Below the pieces are notes generated by a model that worked only from the letters and a program-made list of their open reading frames with translations, did not search any database and was not told where the DNA came from. Of a stretch of DNA of 64,000 nt, positions 24,247 through 37,500 are shown in pieces. The stretch's first letter is position 1, and each line of letters begins with the position of its first letter. Position numbers and translations under genes: made by a program. Origin of the DNA: Syncephalis fuscata (taxonomy: Eukaryota > Zoopagomycota > Zoopagomycetes > Zoopagales > Piptocephalidaceae); assembly GCA_025786725.1 (NCBI GenBank), contig JAHLTZ010000044.1:90477-154476 (forward strand), given 5' to 3'.

Positions 24247-25315
24247 ATCTATCATATTCACAGAACTATTGACGGATACTCTACTGTTTTATAAACTGTG
24301 CTTTTTCTTTTTCTCTTTAACCACACTTGTATATAGCCAAATTACAACCGTTGGAATTGCGCGAAAGGAGAATACAAGAGAAAAACAACACAAAAAAGGC
24401 AGGTTGAAAAGAAAAGCGTGTGGACGAATCAGCGTTGATCAAAGTCGCGGCACATGAGTTCCATGAGAACAGATGCTGAAACATCCATCTTATCAGTATC
24501 GATAGATTGATTATAGTAGATGAGCCAATGGCTCGGTGCTTCACCATTTAAAGCGTCGACGATACTTACCATTTAAGCCAGACTTGCTGCCACGTCTTTA
24601 CATGGACTGGCTTAGAAACAGTATCAGCAATCTATTTAGTTGATTGGCTTATTTATGCCAGTATATTACATTAATAGCTATATATTGCGTACCATATATT
24701 TTAGCTTTTAATTCTAAGATTGTGGCCTTAAAGCTTATTAATTAATTAAAATGTTTCTATCACATAACATGTTGTATACCATTAAACATTTCTATACAAT
24801 TTAATTTAATTTATTAAAATTTGAAATGACTTGAGGAGCCAAATGACTACATTTAATAACATTCGCGCAATTAAACTAAACATTTGTTCTATTGAACATG
24901 ATAATGGGTGGTGAATGACATCATCCATCCAAGTCAACATCGTCATAGATTTATCATCATTGTAGATTCACTATCCAGCATGCATATACTCTCTATTCAC
25001 CTATATCATTCCCATTCTATCTCACACCATTACTAATACTATTTTATTATTTTTTATACAACTAGAATCGCTATCGAGCACTTGGCTTTCTCTTTGTTAT
25101 CGCTCTCGCAATTATTCTAGCACATGCCACAACTAGAAAGGGAAATCTATTTTACGCATACTAGTTTTCTTTTGCGTTTAATCGTGTTTAATCAACATAA
25201 TAAATCAAATGGCAAGTACAATATTTAATAATAGCGCAGTCATAATAAATGTAAATGTATAAATCAGAGAAAAATGAAAGTGAAATTAAGCAGTAACAAA
25301 CATTAGGACTGCTGT
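24247..25315. other. intergenic
   Basis: AT-rich spacer between the PQ-loop and RhoGEF genes, containing family B copy 4 at 24838-25040. No gene is seen. Confidence 0.35.
24838..25040 (+). repeat. dispersed repeat family B, copy 4
   Basis: Shares ccaaatgact, ttctattgaacatgat, ggtgaatgacatcatcca, gcatgcatata, ctattcacctatatcattccc and attctatc with copies 1 and 2. It reads in the same sense as copy 2 and opposite to copy 1. Confidence 0.6.
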
Positions 25316-28300
25316 TTAGCTTAGACGCTGGCAGTAACTGGCGGGAAACCACCCAATACCGCCAGTATCAAGATCTTTTCCATACCACCAATCACCTTCT
25401 TCGTCTAAACTGATCACGCCAATGGTCGACCCTACTGAACTTAGCGGTAGCTCACCCGGTGTATCATTGGCCGGTGTGTATGGATATAGACTAAGACAAA
25501 TGAATAGATAACGGGCCGTTGGTTCGGCTTGATCCTCGCTAATACATACATCGGCACTAACACTCGATGATAGTTTTGAGTGACCAAGCTTTTGATCGCT
25601 GGATGCAGTAGATGGTTCGTTGTCCGCTTGTTGTGGCATCGTTTCTATATTTTGTAATTGACGGGCTATAGTATCATTAGCATTATCAATATTATTATTA
25701 ATGTTAGCAATCAATAGTCAATATGAATGTTGGCTATTACCTAATACACCATTAGGTGCTAGACCGGGTAAGGATCCATGTGATACTATACCAATAATGG
25801 TTATTACATTATAAATGACTATTTGGACCTGATCTCACCTGATCGGCGTAATCCTTTCATTTTACGACGTATTGCTGTTGCCTGTACTGATGGATCAATA
25901 ACATCACCAGGTAAATCCTCCGAGTGTCGTGTGATATTCGATTCACGCGATAGCTGTTCTATTATACTAGGCGGCTTGGACGAGTAATTGGCTATTGATA
26001 TATACACATTCGTTAATTATAATACATAATTACCTATGCTGCTACTTACATTGACGCGCACTGATGTTTTGTAGTGAATCGTCGCCGATTGAAGTAGTAG
26101 CGCCTACCGCTAAAGAGTAGTTACAAAGAATTAGTGCAATTCTAAAACGTATCGCCCATCTAGTCTACTTACTAAGATCACGCCAAGATCCATTAACTAC
26201 GCTAAGCTCCATCAAAAGTGTTGTAAAACCAAATTCACCTTCCATAGCATTTTGGTGATCGGCCACGACATCTTTTATGTCACCACGACAGAACCCTTTA
26301 GCTTTTAGCTGTTCAAATGTATCCTTTGATTCTTCATTCAGTCGTCGATAGGTATCAGCTTGTAGTTTGGCCAGATCAAGGGCAATTAAGTTAAATATAC
26401 GACCAGTACATTGGAAAAACAGCGGCAGCTCCTCAATAAGCTGAGCATTAATAGCCACGTAAGTATTGGCCGATGCTTGGGTCATACGATCGGGCTAATC
26501 AATCCTAACATTAGCATCCAAATTGATATCAATCATAGCCAACACATTTACCTTATCATTACGCTGTTTCATATCTCGAACTCGATCATAATCAATCAGT
26601 TTCTTGGACCGTTTAGTAATCACCGCATGTGGTCCTTTATACAGTTCAAGTAACCGTTCAATAGGCTCCCGCACCAATAAACGTACATCACGTTGCTATT
26701 CATTCACAAGTAAGCTTTGCATGTTACAGTTCGTATTTACTACTTACCGCATTTTGCCATGTTTCTGTAGCAATTCGAGCCATACACGCTCTATAAGCAA
26801 GAATCTGTTTACCGTGGCTTATTTTCCACAATGGATCCCGCGACACTAAATAGATATCTTCAAATGATGTGGCCTGGATACGCTGCCATTCAAAGTAGGC
26901 TACATAAAGTGTATTATTAGTAATGGCACGCGTACAAATAATATAGCTATTAACCTACTTCTTAAATTCTGTACCCAAGATTCAGCATCTTCTAAGAATA
27001 CACGAATCAATCGTTGTTGCAATAGGAACCGTTCATATAATTCATTAAATTGTTCATCAACCTAATATATATTCAATTAGCCAATAACAGATATACTAAT
27101 CAATAATGACGTACAGATTCATCCAATCGACCGGCTCGTTGTAATAGTTTACGTGTATTACGATTAAATCGTTTTTGAAGACCATGTCTATAGTAAATAG
27201 TAAACATATTAATACAAAATACCAATTTAACTTTAACTACTTACCGAATCTAAGTAAATAAATAAATTAATACAATACAATACAATACATCAAATGATCA
27301 TTATTTATAAGTAATAATTAATAAAATAATACACTTTTACTTACATCAACACTACGCTTCCTACCACCTACAATACCTTCAACCACTTCTTTTCTTCGTT
27401 TTACTTCATTAATACGATCAGCCATATTTTGTAATTCGCCACTTAATCGAAGCAATTGTCGATGATCTGAATGTTCTGCATCCGTATGTTTAAGAATTTC
27501 CTATAATGACGTATTAATAAACATCTATAGTCGATTGACTATCATTATTTACCTGAATAAGTAATGGATACTTTAATACACGTTGTACCGGTTTAATCAA
27601 CAATGATCCCAAATCCCAACTTGTCGTCTTTCCGGCCAATTGTTCTTTACAGCTCTATATCATTTACTAATATATTAATATATAAATATAAATATTATTA
27701 CAAATAACTTACCATAAAGAACTTCATGTATTGTGATTGCGATTCTAAATCCTGTAAACGTTCCATGGCCGCATCAAATCGTTTACAATAATCTGCATAA
27801 ACATATTCCATCCGTTTAAGCTATAAAAATAAATATGATTATCCATAATTAATATATAGATATAGATATATACATTAATATTCACTTACTTGATTTAAAA
27901 ATATACTACCTATGTTGCCACCATCATTGATCTTTTCTGATTTAGTAGGCATTTTAAATATAAATGTTTTACCATCATTTTTAGCCATCATTTTACTCGC
28001 TTCAGCCAATTCTTTAAGAAATATATCGGCATGTTCTTTAACGTGTTCGATATTAGTGAATAGCACTCGAATATCCAATGGTCTAAATAGCGGTGACACT
28101 TTAGCCGCCTCGTAATAGACGTCGATAAGTACGGCCAGATCACTGGCAAATGCTGCCTCGGTGTTAACGAGTTCCGACACGACCATTCTACGCCGTTCAG
28201 CCGCCTCGGCCAACTCTAGGGCAATATCCGCTTCGGCAATAACATCAGTAATAAAACGCGAATCCTTTAGCTCAACACTTCTAGATCGCGATAGTGTACT

Positions 28301-30942
28301 AAGTCGTGAACCACGTCTTTGGGTCGATGGATCCGTAAGTGCATCCAACGGTTTAGACACCATTGTTGAATCGGTCGTATAATAATTAGACGATGAAATA
28401 CGATGAAACTTCGTTGGTGATTTAAGAGCCGCCAATACCAATGCACTCTGTCGACTAATACGTACACCTTGCAATATTTGTTCTTCTAGTTTTGCCGGAC
28501 TGGTTAATGTATTTCTCGCGGCTAAAGCAATAAATTGCTGCTGTTGTTGCAATCGATGCTGTCTCTGCATTTGATCAAGCACACTCAAGTCATTACCCCT
28601 TTTAAGTCCTTCGCTTTCGTGCATAGGTATAGTTCGCTGTATCCTACGAGAATCTACCATTGTTTTACCACGTTGTCGACTAGCAGAGCGCACGGGTGGT
28701 GTAGGCGGTACAGGTGGCTCTCGTTGGTGTATAGGGCCACTGGTAATGCTCGACTCGGTGTCACCTTTATGATAGGAGCAGTGTTACTATGAGTACGATG
28801 CCGTACTGATTGTGATCGAGGTACTGCAGTTGATAATAACGATGATGACTGTGTTGAAGTATTTCTAAATCCATCGAGTGATGAAGCACGTCCATGAAGT
28901 GCTATTGATGTATTACTACGGGTGTCCTCTCCTTTAAATGGATGTTTATTCGTACGTGGTTCATCTAATGGACCGATTAATGCTGATTCTGACTTTGAGT
29001 GACCAGCATGATTGGCCCGATTAGCCTTGGATATATTTCGTTGGGCTATATAACCTGAAGCGAGTCCATTATCGCGTGCCTTTTCATTCATCAGTTGTAA
29101 AGCCTCTTTACCGAATACTGAGGCAATGGATGGATGCTTTCCTCGACCACCACTCATAACATCTTCATCTGTATCGGGTGATTTGGTATTTGATGAACTT
29201 GTGGTACCATTGGAGTTCATACTATCCCCGGCCATTTCTTCTTCTGACAATGCTTTAATAGTAGAGAATATACGCTTTCTTCTGGTCTGGTTAGCTGAAT
29301 GGGAACGACGGGGTGTACTTTTTGACAATGATCCAATTTCTACTAATGGAGGAGGTGTTGATGCACTACTTGCCGTTGATAGTGGAATACTAGGCATTGA
29401 AGGTATCGATGATATGGATGACATTGAAGTATTAGACCCAGCTACTTCATAGTCATCTTCTTTCGCTTTAGTGACATCCTGTGTCTTATCTTCAGGTATA
29501 GTAAATACATTACTGGTACGAGAGGCTACCTGTTCAAGTACATCTTTAGCGTATAACTGTGATCGAGTACGTGGTCGTCGGTATTGTGTCTTTGAAGGTG
29601 TCCGCTGTAAATCGGGTGCCGATACACTTTGTTTATTATGCAACACCTAAGCAATACTATTAATTCAACTACAATAAATAATCTAACTAATGACTTACCT
29701 CTGATCCTCATCTTCATCTTTATCTTTATCTTCATCTTCATCTTCATCTTCATCTTCATCTTCTTTAATCTCATTTTTAAGCGTTGATAATGGTCTACCA
29801 AAATGAGGTTGAGGTGATTCAAGTGGTAATGGTGAATCTGATTCTGATTCCATATCAATGGCACTTGTTGCTGTAGTCAATAAAGTACGTAATGAAGTAT
29901 CAATGGCAATGCCTCCGCTTTTAATTACTTTCAATTTTGCACCCATACTCGTTAAAGGTTGTGATGGTGATGGATGTAGTTCAGTAATCAATGATGGCAT
30001 AGATGTGTTACTATTACTTTCTGTATTTGTTGTTGTTGTTGTTATTGCTTCTACTAATACTGTTACATTTGTGATTGATTTAGTTGATTCAACAGTGGTT
30101 GATGTTAAAGTATTAATCTTATTTGATAAATGTTCATTATCATTTGAATTACTATTTGTAATTGTATGATTAGAATATTCACTCTGCTTATTAACATCGT
30201 TGAATGATTCATTGATAGTATCAGTTTCTGATGCTGATGCTGCTACTGCTTCGGCTTCAGCTGCCTCCATCGCTTTAGTTAACATTTCAAGACTTGGCAT
30301 ATTAGATCGCCGTGTTTCTCCCCAGACTGACATTGATCCAAATGGTGATGTTAGATTAGACACCGGCGATGATAGTGTTGAAGTACTGGGCGATGAGTTG
30401 GCACTTTCAAATTTGGCACGCAAATCATTAAAAGCCTTGCCACGTTCAGTGATAACCCGGCCAGATAATCGATCTGATGCTGATTTGGGTCCTGCCGAGC
30501 TCAATGGAGAACTATTAGGCGGCAATTGTTGGGTATTTAATTTTAGACCGCTTTTTATTGCCTTGGCACTTGCACTGTTCGTCGATCGATGGTGGCCATG
30601 ATCCGGCACTGAGGTGGCCATTTCATGTGTATCGTGTGTTGTTTTGGCCGTCGCGTTCGTCGGCAATCGTTCACTCGCCCCTCCATTCTGGCTTCTAATC
30701 GATGACGATCGAGTGGCGTTGCTTCGAGTTAGACTGCTACTTCGCTGACGAGTCTGAATATCATTAGTGCCATTGCCCGCCTGCGGTAACGGTGTATACG
30801 GTGAATTAGACGGAGTTTTACTTATATCAAGCACGGTTGGCGTGGTCTCTGTCGTTAAACCCGCCGACAGAGATGTATTTTCTCCGCTAGATTCCGCGGC
30901 CAACGATGCTAGATTAGATGGTGTGGTTGTTGTTACAGTCAT
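25316..30942 (-). CDS. RhoGEF (DH)-BAR-SH3 protein, Tuba/DNMBP-like
   Basis: Fifteen exons on the minus strand: 30942-29699, 29646-27890, 27820-27713, 27654-27553, 27500-27345, 27249-27245, 27187-27115, 27061-26959, 26899-26748, 26695-26552, 26494-26173, 26109-26050, 25991-25839, 25785-25741 and 25665-25316; about 1591 aa. The first 900 residues are Ser/Thr-rich and disordered. The DH domain (about 903-1115) shows VVSELVNTEAAFASDLAVLIDVYY, FTNIEHVKEHADIFLKEL and LLIKPVQRVLKYPLLIQ. A long helical BAR-type region follows (about 1140-1390; KQRNDKPDRMTQASANTY, LFFQCTGRIFNLIALDLAKLQ). The C-terminus is an SH3 (LYPYTPANDTPGELPL, WWYGKDLDTGGIGWFPASYC). Such proteins activate Cdc42 at curved membranes to control actin and polarity. 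Two single-base losses are needed: one at 29699-29780, one at 28766-28768. The ATG at 30942 is the first in frame. Confidence 0.9.
29700..29775 (-). repeat. coding (GAA/GAT)n repeat
   Basis: Within exon 1 of the RhoGEF gene a run of ATCTTC-type hexamers encodes alternating Asp-Glu and Asp-Lys. The exon phase fails by one base here, so the run length is probably miscounted in the assembly. Confidence 0.75.
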
Positions 30943-32091
30943 AACCAATGGTTTGAGGCGTGCAAACGGAAGCCCGCACCTGGTTAGAGTGGTAGACCGA
31001 TAGGAATTGTAAGGAAACGAATGAGCGGTAATAAACGCTCGCTGTCCATATACCAATAATACAAATGTTCAATAAAACAACGGAAACACAATCCACAGAC
31101 AAATGGCCAGCTAGCTCGCTAGCTAGTTAGTTAGTAGTTAGTTAACAACAAAGATAGAGCGGTGCAAAGAAGATGGTGCAAGAGAGAGAGAGACTAAACA
31201 GAACCAATGTAAAGATAGGACGAGGTTGGAAGAAGCGACACGACCACTAAACCGGCAGTCCAGTCACTAACCAAGAATAGAGTAGGAATTATCGAGGACT
31301 AGTACACAGATGAGTGCGCAGCAGTGTGTTTTAGTCTAGAGCAACAATAGAAGAGACAGTAACACTGGAATAAGTAGTGTGATAGTGTAGCGGTAATAGT
31401 GGTGGTGGTGTGGTGGTGGTAATAGTAATAGTAATAAGCAGTAATAGTGGCAAAGGTAAGTAAAACTTGTTATTGTTATCACAATGCACACACACATGCA
31501 CACATTCTCTCTTATTCTCTCCCTCTCTCTCTCTCTCTCTAATGCCTTTATTGAGTTCAAGCAAGCATGTGTGCATGCACATACACACACTGTGGTTCTT
31601 TCTCAGTCATTTCTGGTTTCGAGATCTTGTTTTCCATAGTCCTTGTCTGTGTGTATCCATATGTATAAGTATCATGCCATATCTTGTGTACATTTATGTT
31701 GAAACAGTCGATCAAGGTAGGGAGTACAATATTTTCAAATGTATCCCAAGACTACATCGTTATTGTTTTCATTACAAAGGTTTATCATGTCTATTACCAA
31801 TAACGATATCATCTAATGGATGCTGCAGTATAATAGATGTCTATAGTTACGTATTTATATAAATTGAGGGGTGTGTGCGTGGATAGGCGGTGTTTCAATA
31901 TGTGTATAATTCCGCACGTTTAATGACAGCAGTACCAAAAAAGGTAATTCATATCTTTATTTGTAGGACGAGTCAATCCATCAGTCAATAAATAAATCCA
32001 TTTAATAATTATTGATTAAATAGTTAATTAATTAATTAAATGATTACTGGATTGGCTATTTAAATCATTGAAGTAATTTAAACAAAAAACT
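30943..32091 (-). promoter_or_regulatory. long leader of the RhoGEF gene and intergenic DNA
   Basis: The 30943-31480 part is strongly pyrimidine-skewed on the minus strand. Positions 31484-31545 hold a CA/CT-rich microsatellite region. The rest, up to the SPC3 stop, is AT-rich with TTAA-type words. No gene is supported; the 131-codon plus-strand frame is low complexity. Confidence 0.4.
31484..31545. repeat. (CA)n and (CT)n simple repeats
   Basis: cacacacatgcacac is followed by tctctctt and an uninterrupted (CT)n run of about nine units. Confidence 0.85.
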
Positions 32092-32974
32092 TCAACGATT
32101 GGCTTTCTTTGCCGGTGGCAGTACAAACTTGGTTCCTTCACCTGATTGGCGACCATTAAGCATAAAGCCTACCCATGGAACAATATTCCAATGTAGAGAA
32201 AAGGTGACGCTTTGTTTACTGAAATAGTATAATTGCCAGTAATCAGTTAGTTAATTGCTTAATGCTAATAATAACCAAGTATAGAGTATATTACCTATCA
32301 AATGTGCGGCGAATATTGTCTAAGCCGTATTTATGTGACATGCCACGTAGTTTTAATTTTGCCTCTTCAACCGACAACACCAGTGTGTCCCAAACAGCAA
32401 TTTGGTTCTTTTCCTATAATAAATACATTTGTTAATACCAATCATTGTTCAATAGTATGGATAGTACACACATATGATTTACTTTCATATTCAGCCACTA
32501 AATTGACATATAATTGTTTTGTATTCCAGTTAAACAATGAAGTCAGATCTAATCGTGGTTAGTTTAGAATAGACCGTTCGTTACTACGCCTATCATTAAA
32601 TACTACACGCCATTATCTACCTGCATCCATATCTATTTCCGTAAAAACAAAATCTCTTGGTACACCTCCATCGCTGTAAGACGTATCAAGGCTGCCGTGG
32701 TATCTGGTAGAAGAACACGGTCAGCTTCATTTACTTCATCTACTAGTGTACTCGAATCGTTGTATCGATCTCGTCAAGTATTCTTTTTACGACAGGCAAT
32801 TCATAGATTCGGTATGGCTACTTACACTTGGATATTGTTTACAGCAATATCTGCACTAGGTGCGACACTTGGCAAAGCAAGCCAGCCCGATAACATTGCT
32901 AGAGGCAGCAATATTAAAAAGCCGGTGGTGGCCGTAGCCGTTACCACGTTAAGTCGCTGAAGTAGCGAGTACAT
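32092..32974 (-). CDS. SPC3: signal peptidase complex subunit 3
   Basis: Minus-strand exons 32974-32826, 32703-32621, 32548-32483, 32413-32295 and 32218-32092; 180 aa, exactly the size of the family. It is a single-pass ER membrane subunit needed for cleavage of secretory signal peptides. The N-terminus MYSLLQRLNVVTATATTGFLILL is cytosolic tail plus membrane anchor. The luminal part has FVFTEIDMDADLTSLFNWNTKQLYV, NQIAVWDTLVLS and VTFSLHWNIVPWVGFML, all standard. One extra base in the A-run at 32409-32412 breaks the frame at the start of exon 4; removing it gives EYERKNQIAVWD and the right phase. The join of exon 1 to exon 2 (NNIQVYHGSLD) is the least certain. Confidence 0.9.
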
Positions 32975-33278
32975 TGAATAAAAGATGACAAAAAACGAGT
33001 GCTGACGCAGCAGTAATCAAGAGAAGAGATCTGTAAAGAGAAATAGGAAGTAACGACTAAATGAGTTAATTAATATTCGTTTCAATTTGATATCCATAAT
33101 AATAATAATTAATAGTCAACCATTAATAGACAAGTACACTGAATTATAAACAACACAACAATTACAAACATATAGATTCAATTTAATTGGATTAAAGGGT
33201 ATACCGTCATTTATATGATAAATTGAACTAGGCACTCGATTGAGTAATTGTATTGACCAGCCTACACCAATGTTAATA
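32975..33278. other. short intergenic region between SPC3 and ARL1
   Basis: About 300 bp of AT-rich sequence. It is the SPC3 promoter side and the ARL1 3' side. If the ARL1 frame is read without its one-base fix, it continues here to 33116, but those residues are low complexity and unlike the family. Confidence 0.4.
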
Positions 33279-34299
33279 TTACTCGTTATCCGGCCATGTA
33301 CCACTTGCCAGTCTAAGCCTTCCGTTAGACCTTCGCCTTTAACAGCGCTTGTCTTGAAGATGGTCCAGGTTCGCTGGCGTAACGTACTTAGACCAAGTGC
33401 CTCGGTAACCTCGACGTCTGTCATGGCACCTGGCATATCCTATGTAACGTGGCAGTTACACGGTAACATGGTTTCGTTAGCTATTTAAGCCCATTCACTT
33501 TTAAACTCACCTGTTTATTAGCAAATACCAATAGTGTAGAGTTTTTCAATTCTTCTTCCTATTGTAAAGTGATTAGTTAGTAAATACGTAATCAAATAGC
33601 AATTGGTATTAATTTTTACGCACTTCAAGCATTGACATCAACTCTTCTTTACTCGTACTAATACGATCTCGATCACAACTATCCACAACATAGATGACTG
33701 CATCGGTATTTGCATAATAACAGCGCCAATAGGGTCTATTAAAACATTGATACACATTACATTATCGATTGACAATACTAGTAATTGGGCTAAATAAATC
33801 ACTTACCGAATACTAGTCTGACCTCCAAGATCCCAGACTATTAACAAATATTCATTGATTCGTTATATTATATAATTAGAAGGCACTCTATACATCCATC
33901 ATCTACTTGCCTTGGAATTTTATATTCTTATAGGTTACCGTTTCCATATTGAATCCAATAGCTATTAAGTAATAAATAGGCATTATCGTCTTTATAGATA
34001 GCAACTCTAGCCAGTTGATTACAACTTACTTGGAATAGTTGAAATTACTTCTCCCATCTTTTATTATTGTTATTGTAAATAGTAAATATCTATATAGTGC
34101 TTTGTTCTATACAAACAACCTACTTGCATTCGGTAGAGAATCGTCGTCTTGCCAGCTCCATCGAGACCGAGAATAAGGATGCGCACCTCCTTTGCGCCCC
34201 AAATAAGACGAGAGAATATACTAGAAAATGTTTGACCTAGATGCATACCTGGTAAGCACCAGGGCAACAATACTACAGCCTAGTCATCTACTTACCCAT
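33279..34299 (-). CDS. ARL1: Arf-like GTPase Arl1
   Basis: Eight exons on the minus strand: 34299-34296 (four bases), 34236-34124, 34057-34030, 33961-33911, 33837-33807, 33735-33624, 33558-33511 and 33439-33279; 182 aa. A small GTPase of the trans-Golgi that recruits golgins. [12 protein letters not shown] carries the Gly2 myristoylation site; GLDGAGKTT is the P-loop; STIPTIGFN switch 1; [17 protein letters not shown] switch 2 (diagnostic for Arl1); FANKQDMPGAM the guanine motif; TSAVKGEGL the SAK-type motif. The intron 33910-33838 has a GC donor (GCAAGT). One base is missing at 33308-33309; restoring it ends the protein at DNE with stop at 33279 and gives a normal length. Confidence 0.93.
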
Positions 34300-34595
34300 A
34301 GTCAAGTTGTCAAAATGTAAAGTGTGCTGTTTAAAAGGAATTCGATAGACAAAAAGTTGCAAGTTTAAGATGAATCGGGAAACAATTGGTTCTCCTTTAT
34401 GATCAGTGTATTATATTAATGGAATTAGCATTGTGATGATTATTAATTGTATTGTTATTAGAATCAAATAATAAAACAATATTTATTTAGTTTAAAGTGT
34501 GTAAATAAAAAGTAGCTATACTATATTTATATAAAATAATCATTTAAGAATACAAAATATTATTGCAAAACAATAGAAAGTGCAATAAGAATGAA
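34300..34595. other. short intergenic region
   Basis: AT-rich 296-bp gap between the ARL1 start and the stop of the next minus-strand gene. No feature is seen. Confidence 0.4.
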
Positions 34596-37500
34596 TTAAG
34601 TTTCGTTGGTTAAAGGCTGGCCACATAGTTCGCTAAGTGCCCGCATCTTAGTCATATATTCTTTACGCTTACGGGTCAGTACTAGGGACATCTTATTCTG
34701 CATTGCCGAGTTGGGTTCACTAATGGAATGGCGTGGATTACGACCGCTATCGTTATCATCACTATGCTTTGAAGACGGGGTGTGCGTGAGAGAGCGGTTA
34801 GATTGTAGTACCGTCTTTTCAAGAATAGTAATTTCCGCTCGTAGACGTGTTAATCGTTCGAGTGACTCGGCAATCACCGGATCGTTACCACGACGACGAG
34901 CTGCCTCTGTCCATAGCTTTGTACTGGCCCGCAGATCGTCTGAAGTGTGCACGTTGCGTAGTCGGTGTAGACGAATGGCCGATGGTGATACCTCACTGGT
35001 TGTACTCATGGTGGGTGAAACGAGCATGGACATACGACGGGTTTCGCCATCAGTATCGCTCATACCACTTTTAATTTGATCGGCAAGGACAGCATCTGTT
35101 TCAGAGGCCGTTACTCGATGGCCTAGATTAGCTGCAGTCGATGCTAATTGTGATGCTGGTGGTGGTGATGGCGAGTTTGAAGCCTCTGAAGCATTGCGTT
35201 GTTGTTGACGCAACTGCATACGCAGTGCATCAAGTTCGGTAAGTGTTGCAGAACGTTCACGTAGTTCATGTTCAACCATAGAAGCAGTAGCGCTGACTAC
35301 TGAACTGGGTGACAATAGACTCATATCAAGTTTACCGTCATCGTTTATATCGGACGGCGCAGATCGACGTGCTTTCACGTCTAAATCACTATTGTAGCTA
35401 CGTGAGCGGGCCATGGACGGTGTACTCTGGCCGCTATAACAACCATTCATGTCAAGATCGGTCGATGATGGTAGCCGTTCAGTTGTGGTACCGCTCAGTG
35501 CTGATAATACACTGCCTAGTGGACTACCTGCCATTTCTGATATCAATGTATCGGCACTAGATGCCCAGCTTAATTGGCTTTGGTGTGAATCAGATGGCAG
35601 TGCCAAGTCAACACCAGCAGCACCAGTACGACGTAGACTAGACAGTTCGGATAAATCACGATTGAGTCGAGGATTTGGAGAGCGTAGTAAGCCACCATTA
35701 TTGCTGGATGGTGATCCAAGTAGTCGTGGTCGAACCCGACGAGTTGTAGCAGTTGGTGTGGATGCACCTATCATATCGTCGAAATAGCCAGGTGTGGGCA
35801 ATGATCGATATGAATTCGACGTTGATACTGACGAGTTGGATCCACGTCGACGATGCATACCAACACTGCCAGCACTGACACTACCAGCACCACCCATGGG
35901 TATGCCAAGTGTGTTTAGATTAAGCGTAGCGTCAAGTCGTTCGCTAAACAGAGACATGGCATTATCAAGGTCGCCAGTCAGCTCTTCGTCCATTAGCTTT
36001 TTGCGTACTTGTTCCAAAACAACACGAACTAGCTTCTCGTTGCGTTCACGTTGAATGCGTAGTTCATGTGCATACGTTTCAAGATGTTCGGCTAAATGGT
36101 CACGTTGCCAACGAGCACGATCTAATGCACGTAGAATTTGGCGCTGTCTACGGCGGCGCATGCTATTTGACACTTCTGTTGCATTGCTGTCGCCATCCTT
36201 GGCCGTTTCCGAGTCCGAGTCCATCTCATCATCGCTTTGTTGTGGTGATGATGGAGAAGATGCAGCCGCAACATATATGCGATGGCCATCAGGCAGCTCG
36301 AGTTGCCATGGCTCAGCCAATGCTTCTGAGTGTTGTAGCACTTCATTTTGTCGTTCTGCGTCATCGTTCAATCGTGTTTGTAGTCGGTCCAATTTAGTCG
36401 TAGCCGCCGTTTGTTCGGTGCGTAAACGCTGTTCAACACTGCGCCAATGCTCATGCGAGTTACGAAGTTGCATTTCAAGCATTTCCTCACGCTCTTCGGC
36501 CTCTTCTCGCTGTACACGCAGTGATCGTTCAAGCTGAGTAATGCGTTCATCGATATTTAGTGCAGATGGCGAAAGCGGTGCTGCCATATCTTCGGTAGTC
36601 TCTGACTCAAAACCTGACTCTTTATCGCCTTCATCGTCTTCAGAAGCAGTAGATGCACTATTATACCGATCTTTACTTTCACTTTCATCGGCAGTGGCCG
36701 GGCCAGGCGACAAAAGACCAGCTTCTTGTTCTTGTTGGCGTATTTTATCGTTTAATTGATCAATGCACCGACTTTGTGCTTCACGATCACATAATAGATT
36801 GGTAAGTACACGATGAAGTCGTTCATGAGCTAATTTAGCACGTTTTAGCTGCATTTGTGCTTCTTGATCCGGCGAATAAGCAACTTCATCTTCGGCCAGT
36901 CTTAATGCCTGAGCTGCACGCATTTCTTGCTTTGTAAGCGTATGAATATCAGCTTGAATTTCATTAAAATTTTCTTGTCGAATTTCTAACTGTAGACGAA
37001 GTCCAGCATCAATGACACCACCATTAGCATCGCCAGCTGATCGAGGACGGCGCTTATTAAGCGAACGGTGACGACGTCGACGTCGACGACGTTGTGATTT
37101 AGGCAATGATTGTCATTTGCCACATTTAATAGCCCCTGTGATGGTACTGGCTCTTGAGGAATAGACGGACGCAACTGTCGTCGTCGTCGATCCATGCCGC
37201 CATCTGTATCATTTTCGTCGGTAGAAGCAATAGCATGAAGTGCTGTATCAGCTACATGGCTATTGGTCTCTGTGCCGCGTTCATCATCATGATTATAAAC
37301 TGATAGTCGGCTTTTGTGCAGATCATCACATGTTGCCAATGAATCAGCCATCATGACTAAACTTTGATTAGAGCCAGGCTGTTCTCCAAACGTATTACGA
37401 ACATTGACTTGTAAATTTGCTGGTGCTAGCATTTTAACGCCATCTGTCTTTGGATTTGCCATAGCTGATGATGAAATCGACAATGGCGGTGCTGGTGCAC

